Virus record (IMG/VR): IMGVR_UViG_3300028592_000011
Location: 1-59,701 of that record
DNA length: 59,701 bases
From: a virus
Direction: 5' to 3' (one strand)
Position 1 is the first letter of the stretch, and each line of letters opens with the position of its first letter. Of this stretch, positions 52,971-59,701 are shown in pieces. The notes below the pieces were generated by a model. The model saw only the letters and a program-made list of their open reading frames with translations. It did not search any database and was not told where the DNA came from. The position numbers were made by a program, and so were the translations under genes.

Positions 52971-53150
52971 TTGAAAGGTTCAGACTGGGTTCTGGTTTGG
53001 TCGTGGGCGGCGTTCCTGCTGTTCCTCGGCCCGTTTCTCATCTCAGCCCGCGACAGCCTCATGGTGTTCGTTGGCTTGGGGATTCTTGCTGCGCTGGTCT
53101 ACTTCACGCAGCGTCGTATCGTTCCAATCATCCAGGAGAAAATTAAGTGA
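52971..53150 (+). CDS. Two-pass membrane protein (59 aa)
   Basis: TTG 52971 preferred because AGGAG lies 8 nt upstream; an ATG at 52956 overlaps that site. WVLVWSWAAFLLFLGPFLIS and SLMVFVGLGILAALVYF are membrane segments, with a basic end. Directly coupled to the SPFH gene (GTGA), so probably an inner-membrane partner. Confidence 0.65.
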   Translation: MKGSDWVLVWSWAAFLLFLGPFLISARDSLMVFVGLGILAALVYFTQRRIVPIIQEKIK

Positions 53151-54001
53151 GAAAGATCCTATTGGTCATGATTGCGCTGGCGCTCAGCGCGTGCTCGAAG
53201 GTTCCTGCCGGCAATGTCGGCATCAAGTTCTACCTGCTGGGCGGCGACAAGGGCGCGGACACCGAGGAGCTTGGGCCCGGCCGATACTGGATCGGGGTCA
53301 ACGAGGAATTGTATCTGTTCCCCACGTTCACGCAGAACTACACCTGGACCAAGGAGCCGATTGACGGCGACGCCGCTGACGAGTCGATCACGTTCCAGAC
53401 GAATCAGGGCCTGTCGGTCAATGCGGATGTCGGCATTAGCTACGCAGTCGATCCGAGAAAGGTCACCGATCTATTCCAGAAGTATCGCAAGGGCATCGAA
53501 GAGATCACCGACACGTACTTGCGCAACATGGTTCGCGATGCACTTGTGACAGCTGCCAGCACGCGCGAGATTGAGATGGTGTACGGCCAGGGCAAGGCGG
53601 AGTTACTGGCCGAGGTTGAAAAGCGCGTCCGCGAGCAGGTCGACCCGCTGGGCATCAAGATCGAACGTTTGTATTGGGCCGGCGACTTCCGGCTGCCAGC
53701 GACAGTGACGGCCGCCATTGACGCCAAGATCAAGGCCACGCAATTCGCTCAGCAACGCGCCAACGAAGTCGCGGCCGCCAAGGCCGAAGCAGACAAGGCC
53801 GTCGAAGAGGCGCGCGGCGTTGCTGAATCCACCTTGCTCAAGGCGAAGGCCGAAGCCGAAGCGATCCGCATCAAGGGATCTGCGCTCTCCGAGAATCCCA
53901 AGCTCGTGGAACTGTCCGCCGTCGAGAAGTGGGACGGCAAGATGCCTCAGTTCACCGGCGGTGGTGCTATCCCGTTTGTGACGGTGCCACAGGGCAAGTG
54001 A
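53147..54001 (+). CDS. SPFH/band-7 (prohibitin-like) lipoprotein
   Basis: 284 aa, GTG start. Lipoprotein signal RKILLVMIALALSAC with lipobox LSAC; SPFH core VPAGNVGIKFYLLGGDKGAD, ITFQTNQGLSVNADVGISYA, RDALVTAASTREIEMVYGQG, IERLYWAGDFRLPATVTAAI; then a coiled coil (ANEVAAAKAEADKAVEEARG). SPFH proteins form large membrane rings (HflK/C) that regulate FtsH. The phage copy could alter host envelope or protease control. Confidence 0.85.
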   Translation: MRKILLVMIALALSACSKVPAGNVGIKFYLLGGDKGADTEELGPGRYWIGVNEELYLFPTFTQNYTWTKEPIDGDAADESITFQTNQGLSVNADVGISYAVDPRKVTDLFQKYRKGIEEITDTYLRNMVRDALVTAASTREIEMVYGQGKAELLAEVEKRVREQVDPLGIKIERLYWAGDFRLPATVTAAIDAKIKATQFAQQRANEVAAAKAEADKAVEEARGVAESTLLKAKAEAEAIRIKGSALSENPKLVELSAVEKWDGKMPQFTGGGAIPFVTVPQGK

Positions 54002-54002
54002 C

Positions 54003-54389
54003 GTGAGGTGGACCGAGGAGCAGTTCGCCGACTTCCAGCGCGGGCGCGTACAGCCTGCGCCGGCCAAGCCGCGGAAGTATCGCAACAAGCCTTGCCAGGC
54101 GGACGGCGAGAAGTTCGATTCGAAGCTGGAAGCGACTCGTTTCCAGCTTCTGCAGCTGCAGGAGAAGGCCGGCGAGATCCGCGACCTTCGCGCGCATGTG
54201 AGCTTCCCGTTGATGGTGGGCGACGCACTCATCGGTGCCTATGAGGCGGACGCCGTCTATACCGAAGTCGCGACCGGACGGAAGGTGGTCGAGGATTCGA
54301 AGGGAGTCCGAACGCCGCTTTTCCGTTGGAAGGCACGCCACTTCAAGGCGCAGTACGGATTCGCGATTACTGAGGTTCGAAAGCGATGA
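54003..54389 (+). CDS. DUF1064 nuclease-like protein
   Basis: 128 aa, GTG start. KYRNKPCQADGEKFDSKLEA (first Glu), YEADAVYTEVATGRKVVEDS (Asp), then KGVRTPLFRWKARHFKAQYG: the E...D...ExSKG pattern is a PD-(D/E)XK-type nuclease core. DUF1064 proteins replace RusA-like resolvases in many phages. It would process recombination or replication junctions. Confidence 0.85.
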   Translation: MRWTEEQFADFQRGRVQPAPAKPRKYRNKPCQADGEKFDSKLEATRFQLLQLQEKAGEIRDLRAHVSFPLMVGDALIGAYEADAVYTEVATGRKVVEDSKGVRTPLFRWKARHFKAQYGFAITEVRKR

Positions 54390-54595
54390 GCGCAGTCAAA
54401 GAGCGATACCTGTCCTACGGCGCAAACCTGGGCTTCGTGCGGCTGTACTGTGGCGCGTGCAAGTCTGAAACATTGCACCGATCCCAGCTGTGCATCCACT
54501 GTGGCACGGCTGCGACCATCGTCCAGCGCGCCAATGCGATGTCAGCGCAGCAGCAGTACAAAGATGGGCTGCAGTTGCGACGGAGGCGGGCATGA
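54386..54595 (+). CDS. Zinc-ribbon protein (69 aa)
   Basis: ATGA overlaps both sides. LSYGANLGFVRLYCGACKSE then TLHRSQLCIHCGTAATIVQR and a basic end: CxxC-x12-CxxC zinc ribbon. Probably a nucleic-acid or transcription-associated small protein placed right before the late regulator. Confidence 0.75.
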   Translation: MSAVKERYLSYGANLGFVRLYCGACKSETLHRSQLCIHCGTAATIVQRANAMSAQQQYKDGLQLRRRRA

Positions 54596-55131
54596 AACGC
54601 GATCCAGTTTCTTACGTCGACCGTGGCAGGCCCGGTCTGCGCTATGTGGATGGCCAGTTGCCAACGGTGCGGGAGCCGGAGGCGGTCCCGCATAAGGTGC
54701 TGACCAAGGAGGCACTACAAGAGCGGGGCGACTCCGAGTTCCCAGATGCAGACGCCGCGCTCGAGCACTGGGCAGCGTGGGCGAAATCGGCTCTGTCGAG
54801 CATGGGCTGGCCACCGCGGACGCTGCTCGCGAGGATCATTGAATGCGGTGTGTTAGGTGCAGCTCAGCGTGGGAGTGGCATGCTGTTGGTGGTCGGCAGC
54901 ATGGTTGAATATGACGAGCTGTGCGCATGGGTAGAGGCGGCGGTCATGCGGCTCACGCTCACCGAGCGAAACGTTATCGTACGTGCGTACATGCATTTCG
55001 AGTCACCAGAGGCATCGGCGCGGGAGCTTGAGATGTCCGCATCGAACTTTCGTCAGATCCTGTACCGTGCGCGCCGATCTGTTCGTGACTATCTCGACGG
55101 CAGAAAAGCTGCAAAGGCAGTTGTGTTATAA
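54592..55131 (+). CDS. Late-gene transcription regulator (Q/RinA-like)
   Basis: 179 aa from ATG 54592. A helical N-terminal half (EHWAAWAKSALSSMGWPPRT) and a C-terminal sigma-4-like HTH: LTLTERNVIVRAYMHFESPE, ASARELEMSASNFRQILYRA, RRSVRDYLDGR. Last gene of the early-right unit, just before two hairpins and the late genes, which is where antiterminators or late activators sit. Confidence 0.78.
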   Translation: MKRDPVSYVDRGRPGLRYVDGQLPTVREPEAVPHKVLTKEALQERGDSEFPDADAALEHWAAWAKSALSSMGWPPRTLLARIIECGVLGAAQRGSGMLLVVGSMVEYDELCAWVEAAVMRLTLTERNVIVRAYMHFESPEASARELEMSASNFRQILYRARRSVRDYLDGRKAAKAVVL

Positions 55132-55174
55132 CAAAACACCCCATAGGATGCTCGCATCCAATGCTTTCCCCGAG

Positions 55175-55200
55175 CCCCGCTTCGTGCGGGGTTCTTCGTT
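55175..55200 (+). terminator. Terminator between regulator and late genes
   Basis: CCCCGC-TTCGT-GCGGGG then TTCTTCGTTT. A second perfect hairpin GGATGC-TC-GCATCC lies at 55146-55159. The late regulator would be expected to act here. Its tail (GTTTCTGG) resembles the other terminator/Shine-Dalgarno modules. Confidence 0.75.
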
Positions 55201-55280
55201 TCTGGCCGCTCCGTCCAACACCTCACGCTAACCCCTAGCATCGCGGGCGAGAGGCGGCCACCTAACATTCGGAGCCTCGC

Positions 55281-56486
55281 ATGTACTTCCACCGTTTGAT
55301 CGTGGCGGTTGCCCTGTGCCTGATCGTGACTGGCGTGGCGATCGCGGCGGAACGATCTGCGGTCCCGTCCGTCACCTATACGTTGCTACGCTCGGGCGCA
55401 TCGCTCGGGACGCATGAGTCGAAGGAGTCGTGCGACATCGCGCTCCAGGCACAGCGGACAATCGATGCAACGAGGACATCCGGACAGATCCGCTACGTCT
55501 GCCGGACCGATGAGGCGTTAACCGTTCAGTACGGGCCGAACCCGACCTGCCCGGCGCTGCCAGCACCGCAAGGGCGTGTTGTTGATTGTCCCGCAGGGTT
55601 CATCGGCGCATACACGCAGACGCTGTCCTATACGCGCGCCTCGTATCCAACTTGCGCCATTCCTGGCCAATGGACGCCCGCTGAGCCGCCGGCCGGCATC
55701 TGTGTTCCTGTTCCGCCGCCCGAGCCCGAGGATCTGCCGCCGCCAGCGAATGTCCGCGCCCAAGGCATAAGCACGAGCGCGATCCGTGTTACTTGGGATG
55801 CGGTCACCGGCGCTTCGGCATATTCGCTTGAGCGCTGCATCGGCGCGACGTGCGCCGGGTTCTCGCAGTTGCTGTGTGTGCCGGGCCTGAGTGGCAATCA
55901 CTCCGGTCTGCCGGCCAATCTCACCGCCCGATATCGCGTTCGCGGCTCGCGTGATGCTGCCTGCGGTACCGCCGCCGGCAACCTCGGCGAGTACAGCGCG
56001 GTCGTCAGCGGCACGACGTTGAGCGCGCCGGCACCGACGCCGGTCAATTGCGCCGTCAGTGCGTGGAGTGCTTGGAGCGCGGGTGCCTGGTCGGCCTGTA
56101 GCGGTGGCCAGCAGTCGCGGACCGAAACACGCACGCGCACGGTGACGACGCAGCCTGCGAATGGTGGCACTGCCTGCCCGGCGTTGATCGAGACGCGGAC
56201 CACGACGCAGGCGTGCAGCTTGCCGGCGACTGGCACGGCGACGCTCCCGTGGACCGCGCCGACGCACAACACGGACGGATCAGTGCTCACTGACTTGGCG
56301 GGCTACCGAGTGGTGTGGGGCCAAGATCCAAACGCGCTGACCAATGTGCAGCAGGTTGGGCCTGCAGTCGGAACCTACACCGTCACCGAGCTATCACCGG
56401 GCACTTGGTATCTGGCGGTGAAGGCATTCAGCGCCAGCGGTCGCGAATCCGACTTGTCGGCAGTGAGATCAAAGGTCATTCGCTGA
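55281..56486 (+). CDS. Secreted FN3 / thrombospondin-1-like protein
   Basis: 401 aa. Signal peptide MYFHRLIVAVALCLIVTGVA with cleavage near AIAA. Then a Cys-paired N-terminal domain, Pro-rich linker (PVPPPEPEDLPPPANV), FN3 domain (ISTSAIRVTWDAVTGASAYS), a TSP1-like repeat (SAWSAWSAGAWSACSGGQQS, then RTETRTRTV and Cys residues) and a second FN3 (YRVVWGQDPNALTNVQQVGP). All-beta, disulphide-bonded, exported from the host: rare in phages. First gene after the late regulator. Confidence 0.8.
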   Translation: MYFHRLIVAVALCLIVTGVAIAAERSAVPSVTYTLLRSGASLGTHESKESCDIALQAQRTIDATRTSGQIRYVCRTDEALTVQYGPNPTCPALPAPQGRVVDCPAGFIGAYTQTLSYTRASYPTCAIPGQWTPAEPPAGICVPVPPPEPEDLPPPANVRAQGISTSAIRVTWDAVTGASAYSLERCIGATCAGFSQLLCVPGLSGNHSGLPANLTARYRVRGSRDAACGTAAGNLGEYSAVVSGTTLSAPAPTPVNCAVSAWSAWSAGAWSACSGGQQSRTETRTRTVTTQPANGGTACPALIETRTTTQACSLPATGTATLPWTAPTHNTDGSVLTDLAGYRVVWGQDPNALTNVQQVGPAVGTYTVTELSPGTWYLAVKAFSASGRESDLSAVRSKVIR

Positions 56487-56493
56487 TTTCGTG

Positions 56494-56715
56494 ATGACGT
56501 ACTACGAGCATCGAAAGCTGAGTGATTGCGAATATCTCACGCAGCTGTTCGCGGCTCACACCTCGACAACCAAAGCAGCGGCGGCGGCTGGTGTGAACCG
56601 AACCACGCTCTATAAGATTGCCGCTCGCTGCGGTTTCAGCATGCCTCAACGGCCAGCGGGCAACCGCGGCACTGAAGCCTGGCAGCGCCTCACCGCTGAG
56701 TCTCGGGCGCACTGA
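56494..56715 (+). CDS. Small HTH (Fis/homeodomain-like) protein (73 aa)
   Basis: ATG 56494. LSDCEYLTQLFAAHTSTTKA then AAAAGVNRTTLYKIAARCGF: a Fis-type recognition helix. Lies between structural-type genes. It may be a late regulator or a DNA-condensing factor. Confidence 0.7.
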   Translation: MTYYEHRKLSDCEYLTQLFAAHTSTTKAAAAAGVNRTTLYKIAARCGFSMPQRPAGNRGTEAWQRLTAESRAH

Positions 56716-57983
56716 TGGCCTGGGAAGACGTAACCGCCAGCTTCTCGGAGATGCCCGCGGAGCTGGGCGGCACCGATGGCCGCAAGGTCATGCTGGATAT
56801 CCCCAGCGAGGATTGGGGCGAGCAGGTAGGCACAGGCGCGTCAGCAACGCGTATCGTTGGTGGCGCCTTCGACGGATCAGACTCGATTCGACTGGTCCCG
56901 CCGACGGTTGACGAGAGCTACGCTTGTATCCTGCGGTTTCTGGACCTCAGTGACGGCGGCGACAAAGACGTTGCGCAGGTCAACCTCGGCTTCTGCATCA
57001 AGGCAGGCCCCACGTATTGGAGCCTTGCAGGTGAGGATAAGCTGACCGGCGTTCAGGCGAGCACCACGGTAGGTGGCGAACCGAACGCCTCGCTATCTCG
57101 TGCGGCCATCTTCGATGCGCACAAGGCGCCCGGTGATGACCGGCGCCTGTACTCGATCACGGCAACCACCGTTGCAAGCTATCATCAACCGCCCTCGGGA
57201 ACCTTCCCGGACACGGGCGATGACGAAGATAAGTTGCTCATCCTAGGCAACACCTCGGATCATGACAACGATCCGCCGCTGGTCAACTCCGAGTGGCTGT
57301 ACTTCGAGCAAGAGGTCGACTACCGGCAGGACCGCGGTAACGCGAACGGCCGCAACCGATTGGATGTCTGGTCGCGCGACGGATATCTGGGATATCTCGA
57401 GATCCCGCTGAGCTGGCGTGAAACCGGACCAGATCCAGACGGCGATCCGTGGGACTTCTCATATCGCTATGCCCGGGTCATTGAGTTCATCGGTGGCTAC
57501 TGGAACGATCAAGCCACACCTGACGAGGACAACTATCTCGAGCTGTCGCACGTCATCGTCGCGGTCAACCGGGCGAAGGACGCGCGGATTGGGCCGCCGG
57601 AGGAGTTCACGGAGGGTGAGGACCCAGATCCGGATCCGGACACGACGCCGAATGCGTTTTCGTTCACGGACCAGACCGGTGTCGCGCGCTCAAGCACGAT
57701 CACCTCAGCGCCGGTCACGATCACGGGCATCGATGCTACCGTTACGTTCGATGCAACAGGTGGGACAATCGATGTCAACGGAGACGGTGATTTCCAAACA
57801 TCTCGCGATGTGACGAACGGTGATCAGATCAGGGCTCGGCATACGAGCAGCGCCAGTTACCTCACTGCGGTCAATACATTGGTTGAGGGTGGCGGCGTCT
57901 CGGACACGTTCACCAGTACGACCTTGGAAGAAGGCGAGGTCATCCCTCCAGCCTATCGATGGTTCAGAGTGCCCCGCAGATGA
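56715..57983 (+). CDS. Lyase/lectin-like virion protein (422 aa)
   Basis: Start shares a base with the previous stop. The N-terminal ~290 residues form a beta-sandwich like heparin- or alginate-lyase/LamG domains (YACILRFLDLSDGGDKDVAQ, YLEIPLSWRETGPDPDGDPW, IEFIGGYWNDQATPDEDNYL), then an acidic DPDPDPDTTP linker and an Ig-like C-terminal domain (TSAPVTITGIDATVTFDATG). Looks like a tail decoration or adhesin. Its TGA overlaps the next ATG. Confidence 0.75.
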   Translation: MAWEDVTASFSEMPAELGGTDGRKVMLDIPSEDWGEQVGTGASATRIVGGAFDGSDSIRLVPPTVDESYACILRFLDLSDGGDKDVAQVNLGFCIKAGPTYWSLAGEDKLTGVQASTTVGGEPNASLSRAAIFDAHKAPGDDRRLYSITATTVASYHQPPSGTFPDTGDDEDKLLILGNTSDHDNDPPLVNSEWLYFEQEVDYRQDRGNANGRNRLDVWSRDGYLGYLEIPLSWRETGPDPDGDPWDFSYRYARVIEFIGGYWNDQATPDEDNYLELSHVIVAVNRAKDARIGPPEEFTEGEDPDPDPDTTPNAFSFTDQTGVARSSTITSAPVTITGIDATVTFDATGGTIDVNGDGDFQTSRDVTNGDQIRARHTSSASYLTAVNTLVEGGGVSDTFTSTTLEEGEVIPPAYRWFRVPRR

Positions 57984-58471
57984 CCGAATGTATCGCCAAG
58001 ATCAAAGCCTGTCAGGGTGATCAGGCCAAGCTCGACTATGCGTTCGACCTGACCGAGCGTTTCGCGATTCCGCGGCAGCCGAACCATCCGTACGCGGAGA
58101 GCGCCTGCGTGCGGCCGACCGAGGGCGAAACAGGGCGTCAGTATCGCTCAAGCGGTGGCGTCACCAACGGTGATGACTTCGAACCGCAATGGCCGGCAGA
58201 GGATGGCGGCGAGGTTGTTGACGGCTCACTCACGTGGACCGGTGAGGACATCACGTTCGAGAGCCTGCGCTACCGGATCGACAGCGTCGAATGGACTGCG
58301 CCGGATGGCATCACGCTCTCGGATGAACTGGTCATCGATCAGCCAGCACTGCAGGAGGCGCGAGTCACCGTGGCAGGTGGTGTCGCCGGCCAGAAGTACC
58401 GCATCGTCGGCGTGGTCACGACCACGACTGGCCTCGAGTACGAAGTGCGGATTGAGTTGAAGGTGAAGTGA
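57980..58471 (+). CDS. Virion-associated beta protein (163 aa)
   Basis: ATG 57980 (ATGA overlap). CIAKIKACQGDQAKLDYAFD then GEDITFESLRYRIDSVEWTA and GQKYRIVGVVTTTTGLEYEV. The C-terminal part matches a common phage structural pattern in which a linear stretch of sample-like beta strands ends in a YRIVxxVTTxxGxxYE motif. Probably a fibre-tip accessory. Confidence 0.75.
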   Translation: MTECIAKIKACQGDQAKLDYAFDLTERFAIPRQPNHPYAESACVRPTEGETGRQYRSSGGVTNGDDFEPQWPAEDGGEVVDGSLTWTGEDITFESLRYRIDSVEWTAPDGITLSDELVIDQPALQEARVTVAGGVAGQKYRIVGVVTTTTGLEYEVRIELKVK

Positions 58472-58626
58472 TGCGAAACTTTGAGCAGGTCCAGCAGCCT
58501 CTCGGCCATGCTAGCCAAGCTGAGTACGCGATCACGTTGCCGGCGAGCGGGGACCGGATCACTGCCACATCTATAGCTTTAGGTGTATGCGGCGGGTCAA
58601 TCGCCGGGTCATCCACCCATGGATGA
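58471..58626 (+). CDS. Small protein (51 aa)
   Basis: ATG shares a base with the preceding stop. MRNFEQVQQPLGHASQAEYA, ITLPASGDRITATSIALGVC. A short hydrophobic C-terminus (ALGVCGGSIAG). No family. Confidence 0.55.
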   Translation: MRNFEQVQQPLGHASQAEYAITLPASGDRITATSIALGVCGGSIAGSSTHG

Positions 58627-58780
58627 CCTCACCCAAGCCCTCACGCGCCTCGCTGAAGCAATCGAACGCCAGGCCCAGTCCATCGACACCCTGGCCCACG
58701 TCATCGCATCTCAGTATGTAGAGGATGATGAGGGCGCGCAGTCGGATACGTATCTGGACGGAACGCCGATTCCCAGCTAG
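58619..58780 (+). CDS. Coiled-coil protein (53 aa)
   Basis: ATG 58619. DDLTQALTRLAEAIERQAQS then IDTLAHVIASQYVEDDEGAQ: heptad pattern over 30 residues. Function unknown; it converges with the leftward gene that follows. Confidence 0.62.
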   Translation: MDDLTQALTRLAEAIERQAQSIDTLAHVIASQYVEDDEGAQSDTYLDGTPIPS

Positions 58781-59199
58781 TCGCGCTTCGGCCAGAACGG
58801 GTTCAGATCGCAGCACCCGCTGTCCTTGGCGCCAACGCAGTTACAGTAGTCCGGGAAGCACCCGGCATAGTTCTCGTCACGGTCGGTCGCGACGATGAGT
58901 TGATCGACGCTACGAGCGCGGATGTACTCGGCCAGAGCCTTGCCGTTCTCGGTCAACCACCCGTGGCGCGGTGAAGTGCCGTAGTCGATTACGCCAGCGT
59001 GGCCAAAGGCACTGATGAGGAGCCATGCAACCTGCGGGCTGCAGCCCGACTCCAGGGTCTCGTAGCTATAGCGCCCATCGATTGAGACGGAGCAAAAGAA
59101 GTTGCGTAGAGCCTGGAACACATGCGGCTCGCCAGTTCCATAGCCGTAGCCGAACACGTGCGATTCCCAGTCGGTGAAGTAGTCATCTATCGTCTTCAT
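58777..59199 (-). CDS. Hypothetical leftward protein (140 aa)
   Basis: KTIDDYFTDWESHVFGYGYG, TGEPHVFQALRNFFCSVSID, YETLESGCSPQVAWLLISAF and a Cys-rich end (GCFPDYCNCVGAKDSGCCDL). The first half resembles a widespread phage protein with DWESxxFGYGYGTGE. The only leftward gene in the last 12 kb; it diverges from the HNH gene by 18 nt. Function unknown. Confidence 0.78.
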   Translation of the reverse strand: MKTIDDYFTDWESHVFGYGYGTGEPHVFQALRNFFCSVSIDGRYSYETLESGCSPQVAWLLISAFGHAGVIDYGTSPRHGWLTENGKALAEYIRARSVDQLIVATDRDENYAGCFPDYCNCVGAKDSGCCDLNPFWPKRD

Positions 59200-59217
59200 A
59201 GATCGCGAGCGTAAGTT

Positions 59218-59580
59218 GTGCCATCTCTGCTACGCAACCATCGCGCACCGTCACACAGCGGTAGGCAGCACACACCTCGACGGGATGCAGGCCAGCGGAC
59301 GCGCAAGCGCTTCTATGACTCGGCACTATGGCAGCAGACCCGAGAGGCAAAGCTGCGCCGTGATCCGTTCTGCCAGTGCTGTGCGGTCGATGAGATCGTG
59401 ATCGAGGCAAGGCACGTCGACCACTGGACGCCACTGGCTCAGGGTGGCCACCCGACAGCCGATGACAACCTCGTATCGATGTGCGTTCCATGCCACTCGC
59501 GCAAGACCCTGGCCGAGCAGGCAGGGACGGCGCTGCCACGCGTCATGCCGAGCCGGCCGCGTTGCATTGCGATTGCGTGA
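59218..59580 (+). CDS. HNH endonuclease linked to packaging
   Basis: 120 aa, GTG start (approximate). RKRFYDSALWQQTREAKLRR then DPFCQCC, the HNH core ARHVDHWTPLAQGGHPTADD, NLVSMCVPCHSRKTL. HK97-like phages often carry such an HNH next to terS/terL, where it helps the terminase cut the cos site. The terminal position fits. Confidence 0.88.
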   Translation: MPSLLRNHRAPSHSGRQHTPRRDAGQRTRKRFYDSALWQQTREAKLRRDPFCQCCAVDEIVIEARHVDHWTPLAQGGHPTADDNLVSMCVPCHSRKTLAEQAGTALPRVMPSRPRCIAIA

Positions 59581-59701
59581 GAGTGGTGCGATGCACGGTA
59601 TACCAAACGTCAAGGAAAACTTGATTTGACACTTCGATGCGGCAGCGAAGCAGTCGCGGTGCAATATGGTGCGAGGCGGCGGGGGGAAGTACGTATTGCG
59701 C
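59581..59701. other. End of the genome between HNH and terS; likely part of the packaging site
   Basis: No gene seen. Contains A-rich TTGATTTGACACTTCG, a G-run (about 59681-59689) and a GTGCG/CGGCGG tract. Joined to positions 1-111 it would form a 230-bp intergenic region with the packaging repeats. Confidence 0.4.

Overview
The window reads as one essentially complete temperate siphovirus genome of about 60 kb with high GC. It is opened just upstream of the small terminase gene, so it is in virion or circular order: the integrase lies in the middle and an HNH nuclease lies at the far end next to the terminase. The host cannot be fixed from sequence alone. Lambda-type Int/Xis, Erf/YqaJ, NinB, RdgC, a Lar-like zinc finger, lipoproteins with lipoboxes and GTA-type tail-tip proteins (DUF2460, DUF2163, NlpC/P60) all point to a proteobacterial host, most likely gamma or beta.

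Layout. (1) 1-26.6 kb, + strand, late genes: terS/terL, prohead protease, HK97-fold capsid, portal (unusually after the capsid), a collagen-like protein, connectors, tail completion, tail tube, a gpG/gpGT frameshift pair, tape measure, tail tip and fibres, an HNH insertion, then lysis. Inserted between head-closure and tail-completion genes (7.87-12.5 kb) is a tightly coupled cassette that is not normal morphogenesis equipment: two Rossmann/GT42-like paralogues, an ATP-grasp ligase, a small membrane protein, an O-methyltransferase, a glycerophosphodiester phosphodiesterase and a GT-A glycosyltransferase. This is the best candidate for an undescribed system. (2) 26.6-46.6 kb, - strand: a very long early/accessory operon of mostly small genes joined by ATGA overlaps, many Cys-rich. 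It carries int/xis, Erf, YqaJ exonuclease, NinB, DUF1364, a possible DpdA-like DNA-base transglycosylase, a tRNA-Glu, and a TnpB-like gene between 10-bp direct repeats. A small multibranched structured RNA (28850-28955) sits in this arm. (3) 46.6-55.1 kb, + strand: control region with a repressor candidate on the - strand facing a leaderless Cro-like gene, a second regulator, an O-like initiator carrying internal iterons, a helicase-loader-like protein, RdgC, a string of small genes, an SPFH lipoprotein, DUF1064, and a late-gene regulator. (4) 55.2-59.7 kb: a secreted FN3/TSP1-like protein, fibre-like proteins and the HNH gene leading into the packaging site.

Logic. The repressor at 46.6 kb controls the rightward early promoter. 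Replication and recombination genes on both arms copy the genome, the regulator at 54.6 kb switches on late transcription through the terminators at 55.2 kb and across the joined ends into terS, and the virion and lysis genes follow. The modification cassette shares the late operon, so its products should be made together with the virion proteins.
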